Positions 16,284-24,363 of a DNA stretch of 36,835 bases are shown piece by piece. The stretch is from Bacillota bacterium (GTDB lineage Bacteria > Bacillota > Sulfobacillia > JAUYEF01): NCBI GenBank assembly GCA_030691635.1, contig JAUYEF010000409.1, positions 1 through 36,835 on the forward strand, read 5' to 3'. The translations under genes were made by a program, and so were the position numbers. The notes under the pieces were generated by a model, which worked only from the letters and a program-made list of their open reading frames with translations, made no database searches and had not been told where the DNA came from. Each line of letters opens with the position of its first letter. Position 1 is the stretch's first letter.

Positions 16284-17564
16284 TTACCGTACTCGGAGAC
16301 CTTCTTTCACCATCCAGTGGTTTGTGATGACTTCAGAACCGGGGCTCAGCCCTTCTACGATCGCCCAGGCGCCGTCGCGCGCCTTGACGAACACTTTGCG
16401 GAAACGCGCCATGGTCTTGTAGATGATGTAGACGCCGGTCTCGCCATCCTTCTTGAAGAGGCACTGCTCAGGGACTTTCATCCCGTCGTTCCGCTGCTTG
16501 ATGAGATCGACTCTGATCTTCCGCAGGCTGAGGGCCTCTTCCGGAAACGGCGATATGGAAACGACCACGACGCCGAAGCCGTCTCCCCCGGGGTCGGTGA
16601 TGGACTGCACCTTCCCCCACAGAGACTCTTTGCCCAGCGTGCTGGACCTGACCCTGATGCTTTGGAGGGCCAGCACGTCCACCATATCCTTGGCCGGCAG
16701 CGCCACAGCGACGGCTCCCTGGTCAAGCGATACTATTCGGAACGCAGGCTTCCCGGCGCGCACGTCATCGCCGGTCCTGGTCTCTTCCTTCTTCGGCTCG
16801 GCGACGAAGATGCTCCTCGCGGTCACCCCACCGGTCTTCTGTGCGTTCCACTGTGTCTCGAGGCCGTCGAGCAGAAAGCTCACCACACCTGGGCCAGGCG
16901 CTTCCACCCGGTTCGATGACTTCTTGGCGAGTTCAGCCAGTTTCTGGCGCTCGTCCACTATTTCGTTGCGCGCGACATCAAGCCTTCCGAGGTCGCACGC
17001 AACCTCATACCTCTTTTCCATGGACTCGCGAAACGTTTTGTCCAGGGACAATGCCTTCGACCCATCGCCGCCCAGTAAGGCGGCGCGGGCCTCTCGCAGC
17101 GTGTTCGCGATATCGCCGTCCACAGCTTTCATGGACGCCTCGAGAGTGGAGAACCGCGCGCTGTTGTTCTTGTCGAACTCCGAAAGCCTCTGGTCCACCT
17201 GCTGGACCTGTTCATCCAGGGCTCTGGTCGCCTGAGTGTTCTTCACCTCGATCACGAGTGTGCCGGCCCTCACCCGTTCTCCTTCGCGGGAGGCAAGGAT
17301 GAGCTTTCCAGACGCGGGGGCGCAGTAAACGGTCTCTTGCCTGATCACAATGGCGTCAGACGTCACGCTCTGCTCTAGGAAGCCTGGCTCAGCCACCACC
17401 GAGCGCACGATGAAGGGAAGAATCAGGTCCTTCCCCCCGAAATAGATCACGAACAGCACGAGAAACACGAGCAGGAGCGTTCCCACTCCAAATCGCCTGG
17501 GGCGGCGCAGCGGTGATGGCCGCCGTCTGGGGCGGATTCTCTTCTTCGGGATCTTGGCGGTCAT
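16284..17564 (-). CDS. HlyD-like membrane-anchored adaptor protein
   Basis: A 426-residue protein with a very basic cytoplasmic start (residues 5-25, PKKRIRPRRRP) and one transmembrane helix (about 27-47). A lipoyl-like segment follows (VYCAPASGKLILASREGERVRAGTLV, about 77-102), then a coiled coil (about 107-200), the second lipoyl half (RVEAPGPGVVSF) and beta-barrel domains. This layout is that of HlyD/MFP adaptors. No ABC or MFS transporter lies nearby, so an efflux role is not supported locally. A link to envelope or septum function is inferred from its place in the ylm cluster. The ATG at 17564 with CGGAG upstream is preferred over an upstream in-frame ATG that lies across the terminator. 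Confidence 0.8.
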   Translation of the reverse strand: MTAKIPKKRIRPRRRPSPLRRPRRFGVGTLLLVFLVLFVIYFGGKDLILPFIVRSVVAEPGFLEQSVTSDAIVIRQETVYCAPASGKLILASREGERVRAGTLVIEVKNTQATRALDEQVQQVDQRLSEFDKNNSARFSTLEASMKAVDGDIANTLREARAALLGGDGSKALSLDKTFRESMEKRYEVACDLGRLDVARNEIVDERQKLAELAKKSSNRVEAPGPGVVSFLLDGLETQWNAQKTGGVTARSIFVAEPKKEETRTGDDVRAGKPAFRIVSLDQGAVAVALPAKDMVDVLALQSIRVRSSTLGKESLWGKVQSITDPGGDGFGVVVVSISPFPEEALSLRKIRVDLIKQRNDGMKVPEQCLFKKDGETGVYIIYKTMARFRKVFVKARDGAWAIVEGLSPGSEVITNHWMVKEGLRVR

Positions 17565-17650
17565 CGGTTCTTGGCTCCGTTCGTTCGTCGGGAAGACCAC
17601 TCCGTGCCGGCCATGCTTGTCCGCCGGCATCCCTGGAAGCGATCGATCAG

Positions 17651-17679
17651 AAAACAAATACGCCCACGTCCGTGGGCGT
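17651..17679 (-). terminator. Terminator after ylmC
   Basis: A perfect 8-bp stem ACGCCCAC/GUGGGCGU with tetraloop GGAC, followed by AUUUGUUUUC. It ends the sigG-spoIIR-ylmC transcript 38 bases past the ylmC stop. No convincing promoter for the downstream adaptor gene is visible in the remaining 86 bases. Confidence 0.8.
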
Positions 17680-17716
17680 TCCTTCACGAATGGAACGAGC
17701 CGGCCCGAATCTCGCT

Positions 17717-17965
17717 TCAGCGAATGCCGGCGACCTCAACCAGGATGACATCTGTGCCGATTTTCTTTATCTTGTCCCAGGGTATCACCACTTCGTCAGC
17801 CCTGCCGAAAAGCCCCAGGACTTTGGGCGACCCGGGCACGACTATGGCAGTGATCCTGCCGTCCTCCAGGCTGAACTCCACATCGACGATATTCCCGAGG
17901 CGTCTTCCGTCCAGCATGTTGACCACTTCTCTGGCCTCGAGATCGGACGCTCTAGGCACACGCAC
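17717..17965 (-). CDS. ylmC: YlmC/YmxH-type PRC-barrel sporulation protein
   Basis: Small PRC-barrel protein of 82 residues, a family largely confined to spore-formers; molecular role unknown. The features are SDLEAREVVNMLDGRRLGNIVDVEF followed by the barrel strands ITAIVVPG, EVVIPWDKIKKIGTDVILVE. It begins at GTG 17965 (or a second GTG two codons on) with GGGGGCG just upstream, 67 bases after spoIIR. That gap holds TCATATAATA, which could be part of a sporulation or housekeeping -10, but no clear -35 pairs with it. Confidence 0.88.
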   Translation of the reverse strand: MRVPRASDLEAREVVNMLDGRRLGNIVDVEFSLEDGRITAIVVPGSPKVLGLFGRADEVVIPWDKIKKIGTDVILVEVAGIR

Positions 17966-18032
17966 CGCCCCCGCTCTTCCCTGGCCCTTTATTATATGAA
18001 TGAGCAGGGGCCAAAAGGACTACCGCCAGGCG

Positions 18033-18767
18033 CTACTCTCCCGTTATGCCCGGCTTCGGGCGCGCGAGCGCCCGTAAGACCTGTTCCCGCTTCGCCTCCA
18101 GCCAGTCCACCACCTTGAACCGGTACTCGACGTTGACGAGCTCGAGAGATTCCTCGTCCACAAGGATGACTTGCCGTGACGTGGGTCCTTTGCCTGCCAT
18201 CACGGGAACCGCATCTGCCGGGCGCGCTCCGGCGGGCGTGGCATCACCGGCGGTGGTCAGGTCTTTGAAGCACAGTGGCGGGAACAGCACGCACCACCAG
18301 TTCTGACCGCGGCCGCTCCCAAGCACGACTCTCAGCGCCCTGTACTTCCCTGACGGGACAAACACATCGCCATACGCCCGGTCGGGAAACTCGAACACTC
18401 CGAGTTCCAGGCGGCACTCCGCGGGTCCGGACACGCACTGCTTCATTTCCGCCCGGACGACATCCAGCACGAGGTCCTGGTTTCTGGCCACAAAGGCGAG
18501 CGCTTCGTCGGCGGTCTTCATGGTGGAGAACTCCGGCGCAAGACGCTTCAATATGGAGTCACGCACTTTGAGTTTGAGTTCTTGATCCACCTGCTCGTCG
18601 CTGTTTGGTATGATGTGCAGCCTCAGAAGGTTGGTGGGCGTGTATGCCACCACGGAACGCGCATCCTCCGCGGTGCGCCAAGTGGTGTAGAGCGATACGG
18701 TCGCGATGCATGTCGCCAGCACGAGCAGCCCGAATGTGGTCCAGTGCTTCTGACCCTTGATCTTCAC
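18033..18767 (-). CDS. spoIIR: Stage II sporulation protein R (sigma-E activation signal)
   Basis: Forespore-made secreted signal that triggers SpoIIGA to process pro-sigma-E in the mother cell. The 244-residue protein has an N-terminal signal/anchor helix (about 11-28), LLRLHIIPNSDEQVDQELKLKVRD (47-70), and the strongly conserved GQNWWCVLFPPLCF block near residue 153. A Gly/Ala/Pro-rich linker (about 172-195) is longer than I expect for the family. The start is GTG 18767 with GAGGAG at slightly long spacing. It sits 33 bases after sigG, so the signal, protease and substrate genes share one locus. Confidence 0.93.
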   Translation of the reverse strand: MKIKGQKHWTTFGLLVLATCIATVSLYTTWRTAEDARSVVAYTPTNLLRLHIIPNSDEQVDQELKLKVRDSILKRLAPEFSTMKTADEALAFVARNQDLVLDVVRAEMKQCVSGPAECRLELGVFEFPDRAYGDVFVPSGKYRALRVVLGSGRGQNWWCVLFPPLCFKDLTTAGDATPAGARPADAVPVMAGKGPTSRQVILVDEESLELVNVEYRFKVVDWLEAKREQVLRALARPKPGITGE

Positions 18768-18800
18768 CTTGTGTGGACGCTCCTCATCTGGAAGAGATGT

Positions 18801-19568
18801 TCATACGTGCTTTCTAAGGTGGCGCAGGGCGGCTTTCTCCAGCCTTGAGACCTGTGCCTGAGAGATCCCGATCATAGACGCCACTTCCATCTGCGTCTTC
18901 CCTTGAAAGAACCGCAGCAATAGTATGTGCTTTTCGCGCTCGTTCAGCTTGGACATGGCATCGTGGATGGCGATGCCGTCCAGCCAGCGTTCGTCGCGAT
19001 TCCTCTCGTCGCTGACCTGGTCCATGACGTAGACCGGGTCGGATTCTTCGCCGAATACGGGCTCGAACAGCGAAACTGGGGCCTGCGCGGCGTCCAGCGC
19101 CATGACGATCTCTTCGCGAGGTATGCCGGTCTCGCCGGCGATCTCACTGATGGTTGGCTCTCTCGAATACCTGCTCGCGAGGTATTCCCGGGTCCTTATG
19201 GACTTGTAAGCTATCTCCCTGAGCGAACGTGACACGCGGATGGCGTTGTTGTCCCTGAGATACCTGCGGATCTCGCCGATGATCATCGGAACAGCGTATG
19301 TGGAAAACCTGACGGCGAGCGACAGATCGAAGTTGTCGATGGCCTTCATGAGCCCGATGCATCCAACCTGGAAGAGGTCATCGACGAACTCGCCGCGGTT
19401 TGAGAACCTCTTGATCACGCTGAGCACCAGCTTCAGGTTGCCGCTGACCAGCCGCTCACGGGCAGAAGTGTCTCCCGCGCGCAACTTCTCAAAGAGCTCC
19501 GTCATCCTGGCGTTCGAGAGGACGGGTAATTTCGAGGTGGAAAAGCCGCTGATCTCTACTCTGTTCAC
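18801..19568 (-). CDS. sigG: RNA polymerase sporulation sigma factor G
   Basis: Late forespore sigma factor. The 255-residue protein is near-canonical: an N-terminal ISGFSTSKLPVLSN segment, region 2 (SGNLKLVLSVIKRFSNRG, DDLFQVGCIGLMKAIDNFD, RFSTYAVPMIIGEIRRYLRDNN), region 3, and region 4.2 ending QVSRLEKAALRHLRKHV. The GTG start at 19568 has GGAGGGGG seven to twelve bases upstream. A terminator separates it from sigE, so it probably relies on its own forespore promoter in the 177-base gap, as B. subtilis sigG does, where sigma-F and sigma-G drive it. Confidence 0.97.
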   Translation of the reverse strand: MNRVEISGFSTSKLPVLSNARMTELFEKLRAGDTSARERLVSGNLKLVLSVIKRFSNRGEFVDDLFQVGCIGLMKAIDNFDLSLAVRFSTYAVPMIIGEIRRYLRDNNAIRVSRSLREIAYKSIRTREYLASRYSREPTISEIAGETGIPREEIVMALDAAQAPVSLFEPVFGEESDPVYVMDQVSDERNRDERWLDGIAIHDAMSKLNEREKHILLLRFFQGKTQMEVASMIGISQAQVSRLEKAALRHLRKHV

Positions 19569-19605
19569 CGCTCGACCCCCTCCGGACCACTGCGTTGCAT
19601 CTTGA

Positions 19606-19642
19606 CTGGAATTATGCGCTGCTTAGCGCTATCTGATTCCAG
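19606..19642 (-). repeat. Nested inverted repeat in the sigG upstream region
   Basis: Outer arms CTGGAAT/ATTCCAG (7 bp, perfect) enclose inner arms GCGCT/AGCGC (5 bp) with loop AAGC. The element lies 38 bases before the sigG start and overlaps the candidate sigma-F/G promoter, so it could be an operator or a 5'-leader hairpin. Confidence 0.45.
19610..19639 (-). promoter_or_regulatory. Candidate sigma-F/sigma-G promoter for sigG
   Basis: A -10-like CATAATT (19616-19610) and a -35-like GAATC (19639-19635), 18 bases apart, roughly fit forespore promoters (GnATR and CATnnTA). The match is partial. It is the best candidate in a gap where the upstream terminator makes a promoter necessary. Confidence 0.3.
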
Positions 19643-19686
19643 CAATAACCATTTTTTGGCAGATGATTGGGGCCGGGCCTAGGGAC

Positions 19687-19723
19687 TGAAAAGGATAACC
19701 CCTCACGGTGGGTGTGTGAGGGG
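19687..19723 (-). terminator. Terminator after sigE
   Basis: A perfect 8-bp stem CCCCUCAC/GUGAGGGG with a 9-base loop, followed by UUAUCCUUUUC. It starts 22 bases after the sigE stop and separates the spoIIGA-sigE operon from sigG. Confidence 0.72.
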
Positions 19724-19745
19724 AGGGTTCGTGCTTCAGTCTTGC

Positions 19746-20474
19746 CTACTCGAGTTTCTTGATCTCACGCCTAAGTCGCTTGATGATCTTCTTCTCCAGG
19801 CGTGATATGTATGATTGAGAGATGCCGAGCATGTCCGCCACCTCTTTCTGCGTGCGCTCGCTTCCATCCCTGATGCCGAACCTGAGTTCCACGATGCACC
19901 TTTCGCGGCCCGTGAGGTTAAGCATGGCCTTTCTGAGCAGCGACCGGTCGACTTCGTCCTCCAGTTCGCGGCTCACCGCATTGCCGTCAGTGCCCAGCAC
20001 ATCGGAGAGAAGAAGCTCGTTCCCGTCCCAGTCGACGTTCAAGGGCTCATCGAAGGATATCTCGGCCCGCGTCTTGTTGTTCCGGCGCAAGTACATGAGT
20101 ATCTCGTTCTCGATGCATTTGGACGCGTAGGTCGCAAGCTTGATCTTCTTCAAGGGGTCGAAAGTGCTCACCGCTTTTATGAGTCCAATGGTCCCGATGG
20201 ATACCAGATCCTCAATCCCAACACCCGTGTTTTCGAACTTCCTGGCAATGTAAACCACAAGCCTCAAGTTGCGCTCTATGAGCACAGTCCTCACGGTATT
20301 CTCACCCAGCTGCAGCCGGGACAGCAGGAACACTTCTTCATCCGTGCTCAAGGGAGGGGGCAGCGCTTCGCTCGACCCTACGTAGTCGAGAACGCCGCGG
20401 GAAATCCCCAGCGCGCTGAGGAGCCGGATGACGGCGAGCTTGGCGCGCCAGTAGATCCTGGGCCAGGTCCTCAC
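19746..20474 (-). CDS. sigE: RNA polymerase sporulation sigma factor E (pro-sigma-E)
   Basis: Early mother-cell sigma factor, made as an inactive precursor that SpoIIGA cleaves. The sequence is highly conserved: [11 protein letters not shown] after a basic amphipathic pro-sequence of about 30 residues ([18 protein letters not shown]). Then come [55 protein letters not shown], and the region 4 helix-turn-helix [20 protein letters not shown]. The GTG at 20474 has GAGAGGTG six bases upstream; a GTG at 20483 overlaps the spoIIGA stop but has no spaced ribosome-binding site. Start 20474 gives 242 residues. Confidence 0.97.
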   Translation of the reverse strand: MRTWPRIYWRAKLAVIRLLSALGISRGVLDYVGSSEALPPPLSTDEEVFLLSRLQLGENTVRTVLIERNLRLVVYIARKFENTGVGIEDLVSIGTIGLIKAVSTFDPLKKIKLATYASKCIENEILMYLRRNNKTRAEISFDEPLNVDWDGNELLLSDVLGTDGNAVSRELEDEVDRSLLRKAMLNLTGRERCIVELRFGIRDGSERTQKEVADMLGISQSYISRLEKKIIKRLRREIKKLE

Positions 20475-20479
20475 GCCTT

Positions 20480-21364
20480 TCACCTCTCTTCTGGTCGTGA
20501 GCCGATCACTTCAGGGCCCACGAGAGCTTTGTAGGCGCCATCGGTGGATAACCTACGGCCATAGACGCCGATGACGACGCGAGACGCCTCATACCTCTTT
20601 CCCTTGGACGACAGTGTCAGGCTGTCGGGTTTGAAGCCGAGGAGCATTCCGTTCCTCCTGCCGAGACTGTCGAACGGGATGACCCTGATCCTCGAAGACC
20701 ACGAGTTCCTCCCAAGTTGTTCGAGGCTCTCACTATCGCCCGCAGCTATGCCTTCAAATGCAGCTTTCACGTCTTCTGGCATCACCGCCTTGATGGCCTC
20801 GTGTTCAGCGACAAGCACGGGCCAGCCGGAAATCGGGTCTTTGAGCTGGTTGCCCGTGTCGAGGTAGGACTGGAACCGGGCCGTCTTCTCGCCCACCCTG
20901 ACCTCAGTGTCGTATGTGCCCGGCAGCAGCGACCTGCGCCTGGCCCTGGAGACCACGGTCTGCACTCCCATGGAAGCCAGGGCGGTGCCGCCCAGGACGG
21001 CCGTCCAACCCGGCTCCTGGCCAGGCATGCCGGATGCATAACCGAGCGCCATCGCCGCCCCGGCCACGCAGAAGCAGAAGGTCAGAAAACACGTGACGTA
21101 CCTGGCTCCTGACATGAGATTGCGCGGCCTGAGACCCAGGACCACCATCAGGAGGAGCACCGCCAGCTTCATGAGCGGCGCATCCAGCCCGGATCCTCGC
21201 AGGACCTCTACCGCGACCGAATACCCGGCCCCAGCCCCGCTCCAGGCCAGGAGCCGCGGGATGCCGGTCCTGGTTCCGCAGAAGCTGGCTGTGGCCCACA
21301 GGATCAAGAAGTTCATGAGCCAGTTGACCAGGAATAACACATCGACGTACACATAACGCGTCAC
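20480..21364 (-). CDS. spoIIGA: SpoIIGA, pro-sigma-E processing peptidase
   Basis: Septal membrane aspartic protease that cleaves pro-sigma-E when it senses SpoIIR. The 294-residue protein starts [19 protein letters not shown] and has five hydrophobic segments in the first half (about 3-24, 38-54, 63-78, 90-110, 118-136). A soluble protease domain follows with the catalytic Asp169 in [13 protein letters not shown]. The C-terminal half has PFDSLG and VVIGVY. The GTG at 21364, with AAGGGG eight bases before it, is chosen over an open extension of 19 codons. It lies directly upstream of sigE with adjoining stop and start. Confidence 0.95.
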   Translation of the reverse strand: MTRYVYVDVLFLVNWLMNFLILWATASFCGTRTGIPRLLAWSGAGAGYSVAVEVLRGSGLDAPLMKLAVLLLMVVLGLRPRNLMSGARYVTCFLTFCFCVAGAAMALGYASGMPGQEPGWTAVLGGTALASMGVQTVVSRARRRSLLPGTYDTEVRVGEKTARFQSYLDTGNQLKDPISGWPVLVAEHEAIKAVMPEDVKAAFEGIAAGDSESLEQLGRNSWSSRIRVIPFDSLGRRNGMLLGFKPDSLTLSSKGKRYEASRVVIGVYGRRLSTDGAYKALVGPEVIGSRPEER

Positions 21365-21456
21365 AGCGGCCACCCCTTCTTGTTCTGGGCCGGGCACAAG
21401 AAGCATGGCCTGTACAGGCAAGCTATTCCCGTGAGACTTGCTGTAGAACGTCTATC

Positions 21457-21490
21457 ATTATAGAGGGTGGGCCCTGCCGGAATATGTCGG
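21457..21490 (-). promoter_or_regulatory. spoIIG-type promoter with a 22-bp spacer
   Basis: A perfect -10 TATAAT (21462-21457) has no good hexamer 17 bases upstream, but CCGACA lies exactly 22 bases upstream (21490-21485). The B. subtilis spoIIG promoter is known for a 22-bp spacer and for Spo0A boxes overlapping its -35. Here the opposite strand reads TGTCGGG, five of seven matches to the 0A box TGTCGAA. Transcription would begin about 85 bases before spoIIGA. Confidence 0.6.
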
Positions 21491-21506
21491 GGCGCGGCGG
21501 AGTGGC

Positions 21507-21542
21507 AATAACAAAGCCTCACGCACGTGTACGGCGTGAGGC
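21507..21542 (-). terminator. Terminator after ftsZ
   Basis: A perfect 9-bp stem GCCUCACGC/GCGUGAGGC with a 9-base loop, followed by UUUGUUAUU. A smaller hairpin (CCUGAC/GUCAGG, 21566-21581) overlaps the ftsZ stop just before it. Together they close the division operon ahead of the sporulation genes. Confidence 0.82.
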
Positions 21543-21576
21543 CTGCTTGTACCGCTATCCAGCAGCCTGACCTGGG

Positions 21577-22638
21577 TCAGGGCTTCTTGCGCAGGAATGC
21601 CGGGATGTCGAGCTCATCTCCTCCAAACTGCTTGATTTCTATCGCCGGTACCTTGATCTTCTCCACCTTCTCACGGCGTGGGCTCTTGGAGTCGAACCCG
21701 GTCGCAATGACCGTGACCCGGACCTCGTCTCCGAGCCTCTCGTCGATCACTGCGCCGAAAATGATGTTGGCGTCTGGATCCGCCACTGCCTGGACGATCG
21801 ACGCAGCCTCGTTCACTTCGAACAGCCCGAGATCGGGACCGCCCGTGATGTTGAGCAATATGCCATGGGCTCCCTCAATGGAGGTCTCGAGCAGAGGGCT
21901 TGAGATCGCCGTCCTGGCTGCGTCGACTGCCCGTGTCTCGCCGGTCCCCGTGCCTATCCCCATCAGCGCAGAGCCAGTGTCGAGCATGATGGTTTTCACG
22001 TCGGCGAAATCGAGGTTGATCAGGCCCGGCACCGCTATCAGGTCCGATATGCCCTGCACGCCCTGCCTCAGCACATCGTCCGCATACTTGAACGCCTCCA
22101 CGATCGAGGTTTTCTTGTCCACGACCTGTAGAAGCCTGTCGTTCGGTATGATGATGAGCGTGTCGACCTTCTCCCTCAGGTTCTGGATGCCCACGTCCGC
22201 GACAGAGGCCCGGCGACGGCCCTCAAAAGTGAATGGCTTGGTCACGACCCCGACCGTCAGGGCGCCTATCTGCTTGGACACCTCCGCAATGACCGGAGCC
22301 CCACCTGTTCCTGTGCCGCCGCCCATGCCGGCGGTGATGAAAACCATGTCGGCGCCGTTCAGGGCCTCCATGATCGCCTCACGGCTCTCTTCCGCCGCTC
22401 TCTGGCCGATCTCGGGGTTGGCCCCGGCCCCGAGCCCCCGGGTGATGTTCTGGCCGATCTGGATCTTCCGTAGCGCGTTGGAAAGGGCAAGAGCCTGAGC
22501 ATCTGTGTTTATGGCGATGAAGTCCACTCCCTTGAGCCCGGAGTTGATCATGCGGTTGACCGCGTTGGAACCACCGCCACCAATACCCACAACCTTGAGA
22601 TTCGCGAACCGCTCGTTATCGAGATCGAAATCCAGCAT
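21577..22638 (-). CDS. ftsZ: Cell division protein FtsZ
   Basis: Tubulin-like GTPase that forms the division ring. The 353-residue protein has [17 protein letters not shown] (14-30), AINTDAQAL, the signature [11 protein letters not shown] (107-117), the T7 loop NLDFADV, and a conserved C-terminal tail [10 protein letters not shown] preceded by a short linker. The tail is the docking peptide for membrane tethers such as FtsA. The ATG at 22638 has GGGGGAG just upstream; the frame opens five codons earlier, but that start lies within the ribosome-binding region. It follows ftsA by 58 bases. Confidence 0.98.
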   Translation of the reverse strand: MLDFDLDNERFANLKVVGIGGGGSNAVNRMINSGLKGVDFIAINTDAQALALSNALRKIQIGQNITRGLGAGANPEIGQRAAEESREAIMEALNGADMVFITAGMGGGTGTGGAPVIAEVSKQIGALTVGVVTKPFTFEGRRRASVADVGIQNLREKVDTLIIIPNDRLLQVVDKKTSIVEAFKYADDVLRQGVQGISDLIAVPGLINLDFADVKTIMLDTGSALMGIGTGTGETRAVDAARTAISSPLLETSIEGAHGILLNITGGPDLGLFEVNEAASIVQAVADPDANIIFGAVIDERLGDEVRVTVIATGFDSKSPRREKVEKIKVPAIEIKQFGGDELDIPAFLRKKP

Positions 22639-22696
22639 GGCTCTCCCCCTCACGGGCAGACTTTATGATGCTATCGTGAGTGCGATTTGGAAATCA

Positions 22697-23923
22697 CTAG
22701 AAGAATTCCCTAAAAAAGCCTTTAACCCTTTCAAGAAACCCTCCGCCTGATTCCTGCCTCTTGGGGGCATTCTTGAGACGCTCCTTGGCGGCAAACAACA
22801 CCAGGCCGACGGAGGTCGCGAAGGCAGGGCTCGACACCACATCGCGCAGTCCGCCGACATCCAACGGGACTCCCAGCCTGAGGGGCATGTCCAGCACCTC
22901 GGCAGCATAATCCCCTATCCCGGGCAGGAGCGACGTGCCACCGGTGATCACCACGCCACCGGGGAGAACGCTCCCGTAGCCTGCCTTCTTTATCTCACGG
23001 TCCACCATGGCAAGCGTTTCCTGGACTCTGGGCTCGATGATACCGGCGAGAGTGGCCTTCGAGACGGTCTTCTCCTTCTGGCCTCCTACGGTTGGGAGCT
23101 GGAAGTAGGCGTCTTCCTGGGCGAGAGACAGTCTGGCCACTCCGTATTCGAGCTTGATCTTCTCGGCCTGGTTGATCGGTGTGCGGAGCCCCACGGCTAT
23201 GTCGTTTGTGATGTGCTCTCCGCCCAGCGGCAGTACAGACGCGTGGAACAGGCTGCCCTTCTCGAAGATGGCGATGTCTGTCGTCCCACCGCCGATATCC
23301 ACGACGGCCACGCCGAGCTCCCGCTCCGCCGGGTGCAGCACCGCCTCGCCGGAGGCGAGCGGCGCGAGCACCACGTCATCGACCTCGAGCCCGGCCTTGT
23401 ACACTGCTCGAAGCAGGTTCTGCATCGAAGTGACCGCGCCGGTGACTATCTGGGCCTCGACTTCGAGCCGGACGCCCATCATCCCGACCGGATCGCGCAC
23501 GCCGTCATAGCCGTCGACCACGAATTCCCTTGCGAGCACGTGGATGATTTCCCTGTCCGACGGGATATTGAGCACCCGGGCGGCTTCCATCACCCTGTCC
23601 ACGTCTTCCTGGGTGATTTCCTTGTCCTCCCTGCCGACAGCCACGACACCCCTGTTTATCAGAGAAGAAACGTGAGCGCCCGTAACGCTCACATATGCCG
23701 ACTTTATCCTGACACCCGCCATCCGCTCAGCCTGTTCTAGCGCGTCCGAGATGGAACGCACCGTGCCGTCTATGTCGACGACGACGCCCTTCCTCATGCC
23801 GCTGGACGGGCTCTTTCCGACCCCTATGACGTTGACCCGGCCCTCCGATGACGCCTCGGCGGTGACAACTGCAACCTTGCTTGTGCCAATGTCGAGTCCG
23901 ACGACAAAGTCACGCCTTGGCAA
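22697..23923 (-). CDS. ftsA: Cell division protein FtsA
   Basis: Actin-like ATPase that anchors FtsZ to the membrane. The 408-residue protein has VVGLDIGTSKVAVV (7-20), the FtsA-specific 1C subdomain, the phosphate 2 loop VVDIGGGTTDIAIF and the adenosine motif VVITGGTSLLPGI. Its C-terminal amphipathic helix FLERVKGFFREFF is the membrane target sequence. The start is a TTG at 23923 with GGAGGTGG before it. It is adjacent to ftsZ, as in most bacteria. Confidence 0.97.
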   Translation of the reverse strand: MPRRDFVVGLDIGTSKVAVVTAEASSEGRVNVIGVGKSPSSGMRKGVVVDIDGTVRSISDALEQAERMAGVRIKSAYVSVTGAHVSSLINRGVVAVGREDKEITQEDVDRVMEAARVLNIPSDREIIHVLAREFVVDGYDGVRDPVGMMGVRLEVEAQIVTGAVTSMQNLLRAVYKAGLEVDDVVLAPLASGEAVLHPAERELGVAVVDIGGGTTDIAIFEKGSLFHASVLPLGGEHITNDIAVGLRTPINQAEKIKLEYGVARLSLAQEDAYFQLPTVGGQKEKTVSKATLAGIIEPRVQETLAMVDREIKKAGYGSVLPGGVVITGGTSLLPGIGDYAAEVLDMPLRLGVPLDVGGLRDVVSSPAFATSVGLVLFAAKERLKNAPKRQESGGGFLERVKGFFREFF

Positions 23924-23991
23924 TTAATCCACCTCCGCAGGGACCTCCCACAATTTGCCTGTTACATTCAACAGCCTCGACCGAACTACCT

Positions 23992-24363
23992 TCACTGCTT
24001 TGTCCTCAATTTGACCTCGTCAGGGATGCGAATGTCTTTCAAGAGCAGCATGCGGGACATGCCGAGGTTCTGGAAAATCCGGTAGCCAAAGGCGAAGACG
24101 GCCGCGTTGTACAGCTCCACGCCGATGCGGTCGCCGATGAAAGTGAGCAGCGCCGCAAGCACCGCGTTGCTGAAGAATCCTGTCACGAACACTGTGTTGT
24201 CGAACTTGCCTTCGAGGCTCGACCGGACGCCGCCGAAGACCGAGTCCAGAGTGGCGAGCACTGCGATGGAAAGGTAGCGAGCGTATGCCACCGGCACCAC
24301 GAGCGGCGACCTGAACCCCAGGATGAGGCCCACGGCAAGACCGATGAAAGCGACCAGCATCAT
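23992..24363 (-). CDS. sbp: Small basic protein Sbp (DUF1290)
   Basis: Integral membrane protein of unknown function, found next to ftsA in many Bacillota. The 123-residue protein has three hydrophobic segments (about 2-20, 28-45, 58-75). Conserved family blocks are YLSIAVLATLDSVFGGVRSSLE, FFSNAVLAALLTFIGDRIGVELYNAAVFAFGYRIFQNL and a terminal RRxLL-like segment. It starts at the ATG at 24363, overlapping the DUF881 stop by four bases, with GGGAG just upstream. Gene pairing with DUF881 suggests a shared role at the membrane, not yet known. Confidence 0.92.
   Translation of the reverse strand: MMLVAFIGLAVGLILGFRSPLVVPVAYARYLSIAVLATLDSVFGGVRSSLEGKFDNTVFVTGFFSNAVLAALLTFIGDRIGVELYNAAVFAFGYRIFQNLGMSRMLLLKDIRIPDEVKLRTKQ

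Noticed and set aside
17565-17687. A longer start for the HlyD-like gene
   Set aside because: It would begin inside the ylmC terminator. The added residues are unlike the family, and the conserved basic start follows the ATG at 17564.
17966-18032. TATAAT-containing stretch between spoIIR and ylmC as a promoter
   Set aside because: No acceptable -35 lies at a normal distance for sigma-A, and the sigma-E or sigma-G -35 motifs are missing. It is mentioned under ylmC only.
21408-21419. Palindrome GCCTGTACAGGC in the spoIIGA leader
   Set aside because: Only 12 bp with no spacer. Such GC palindromes arise by chance in this composition, and no further support was found.
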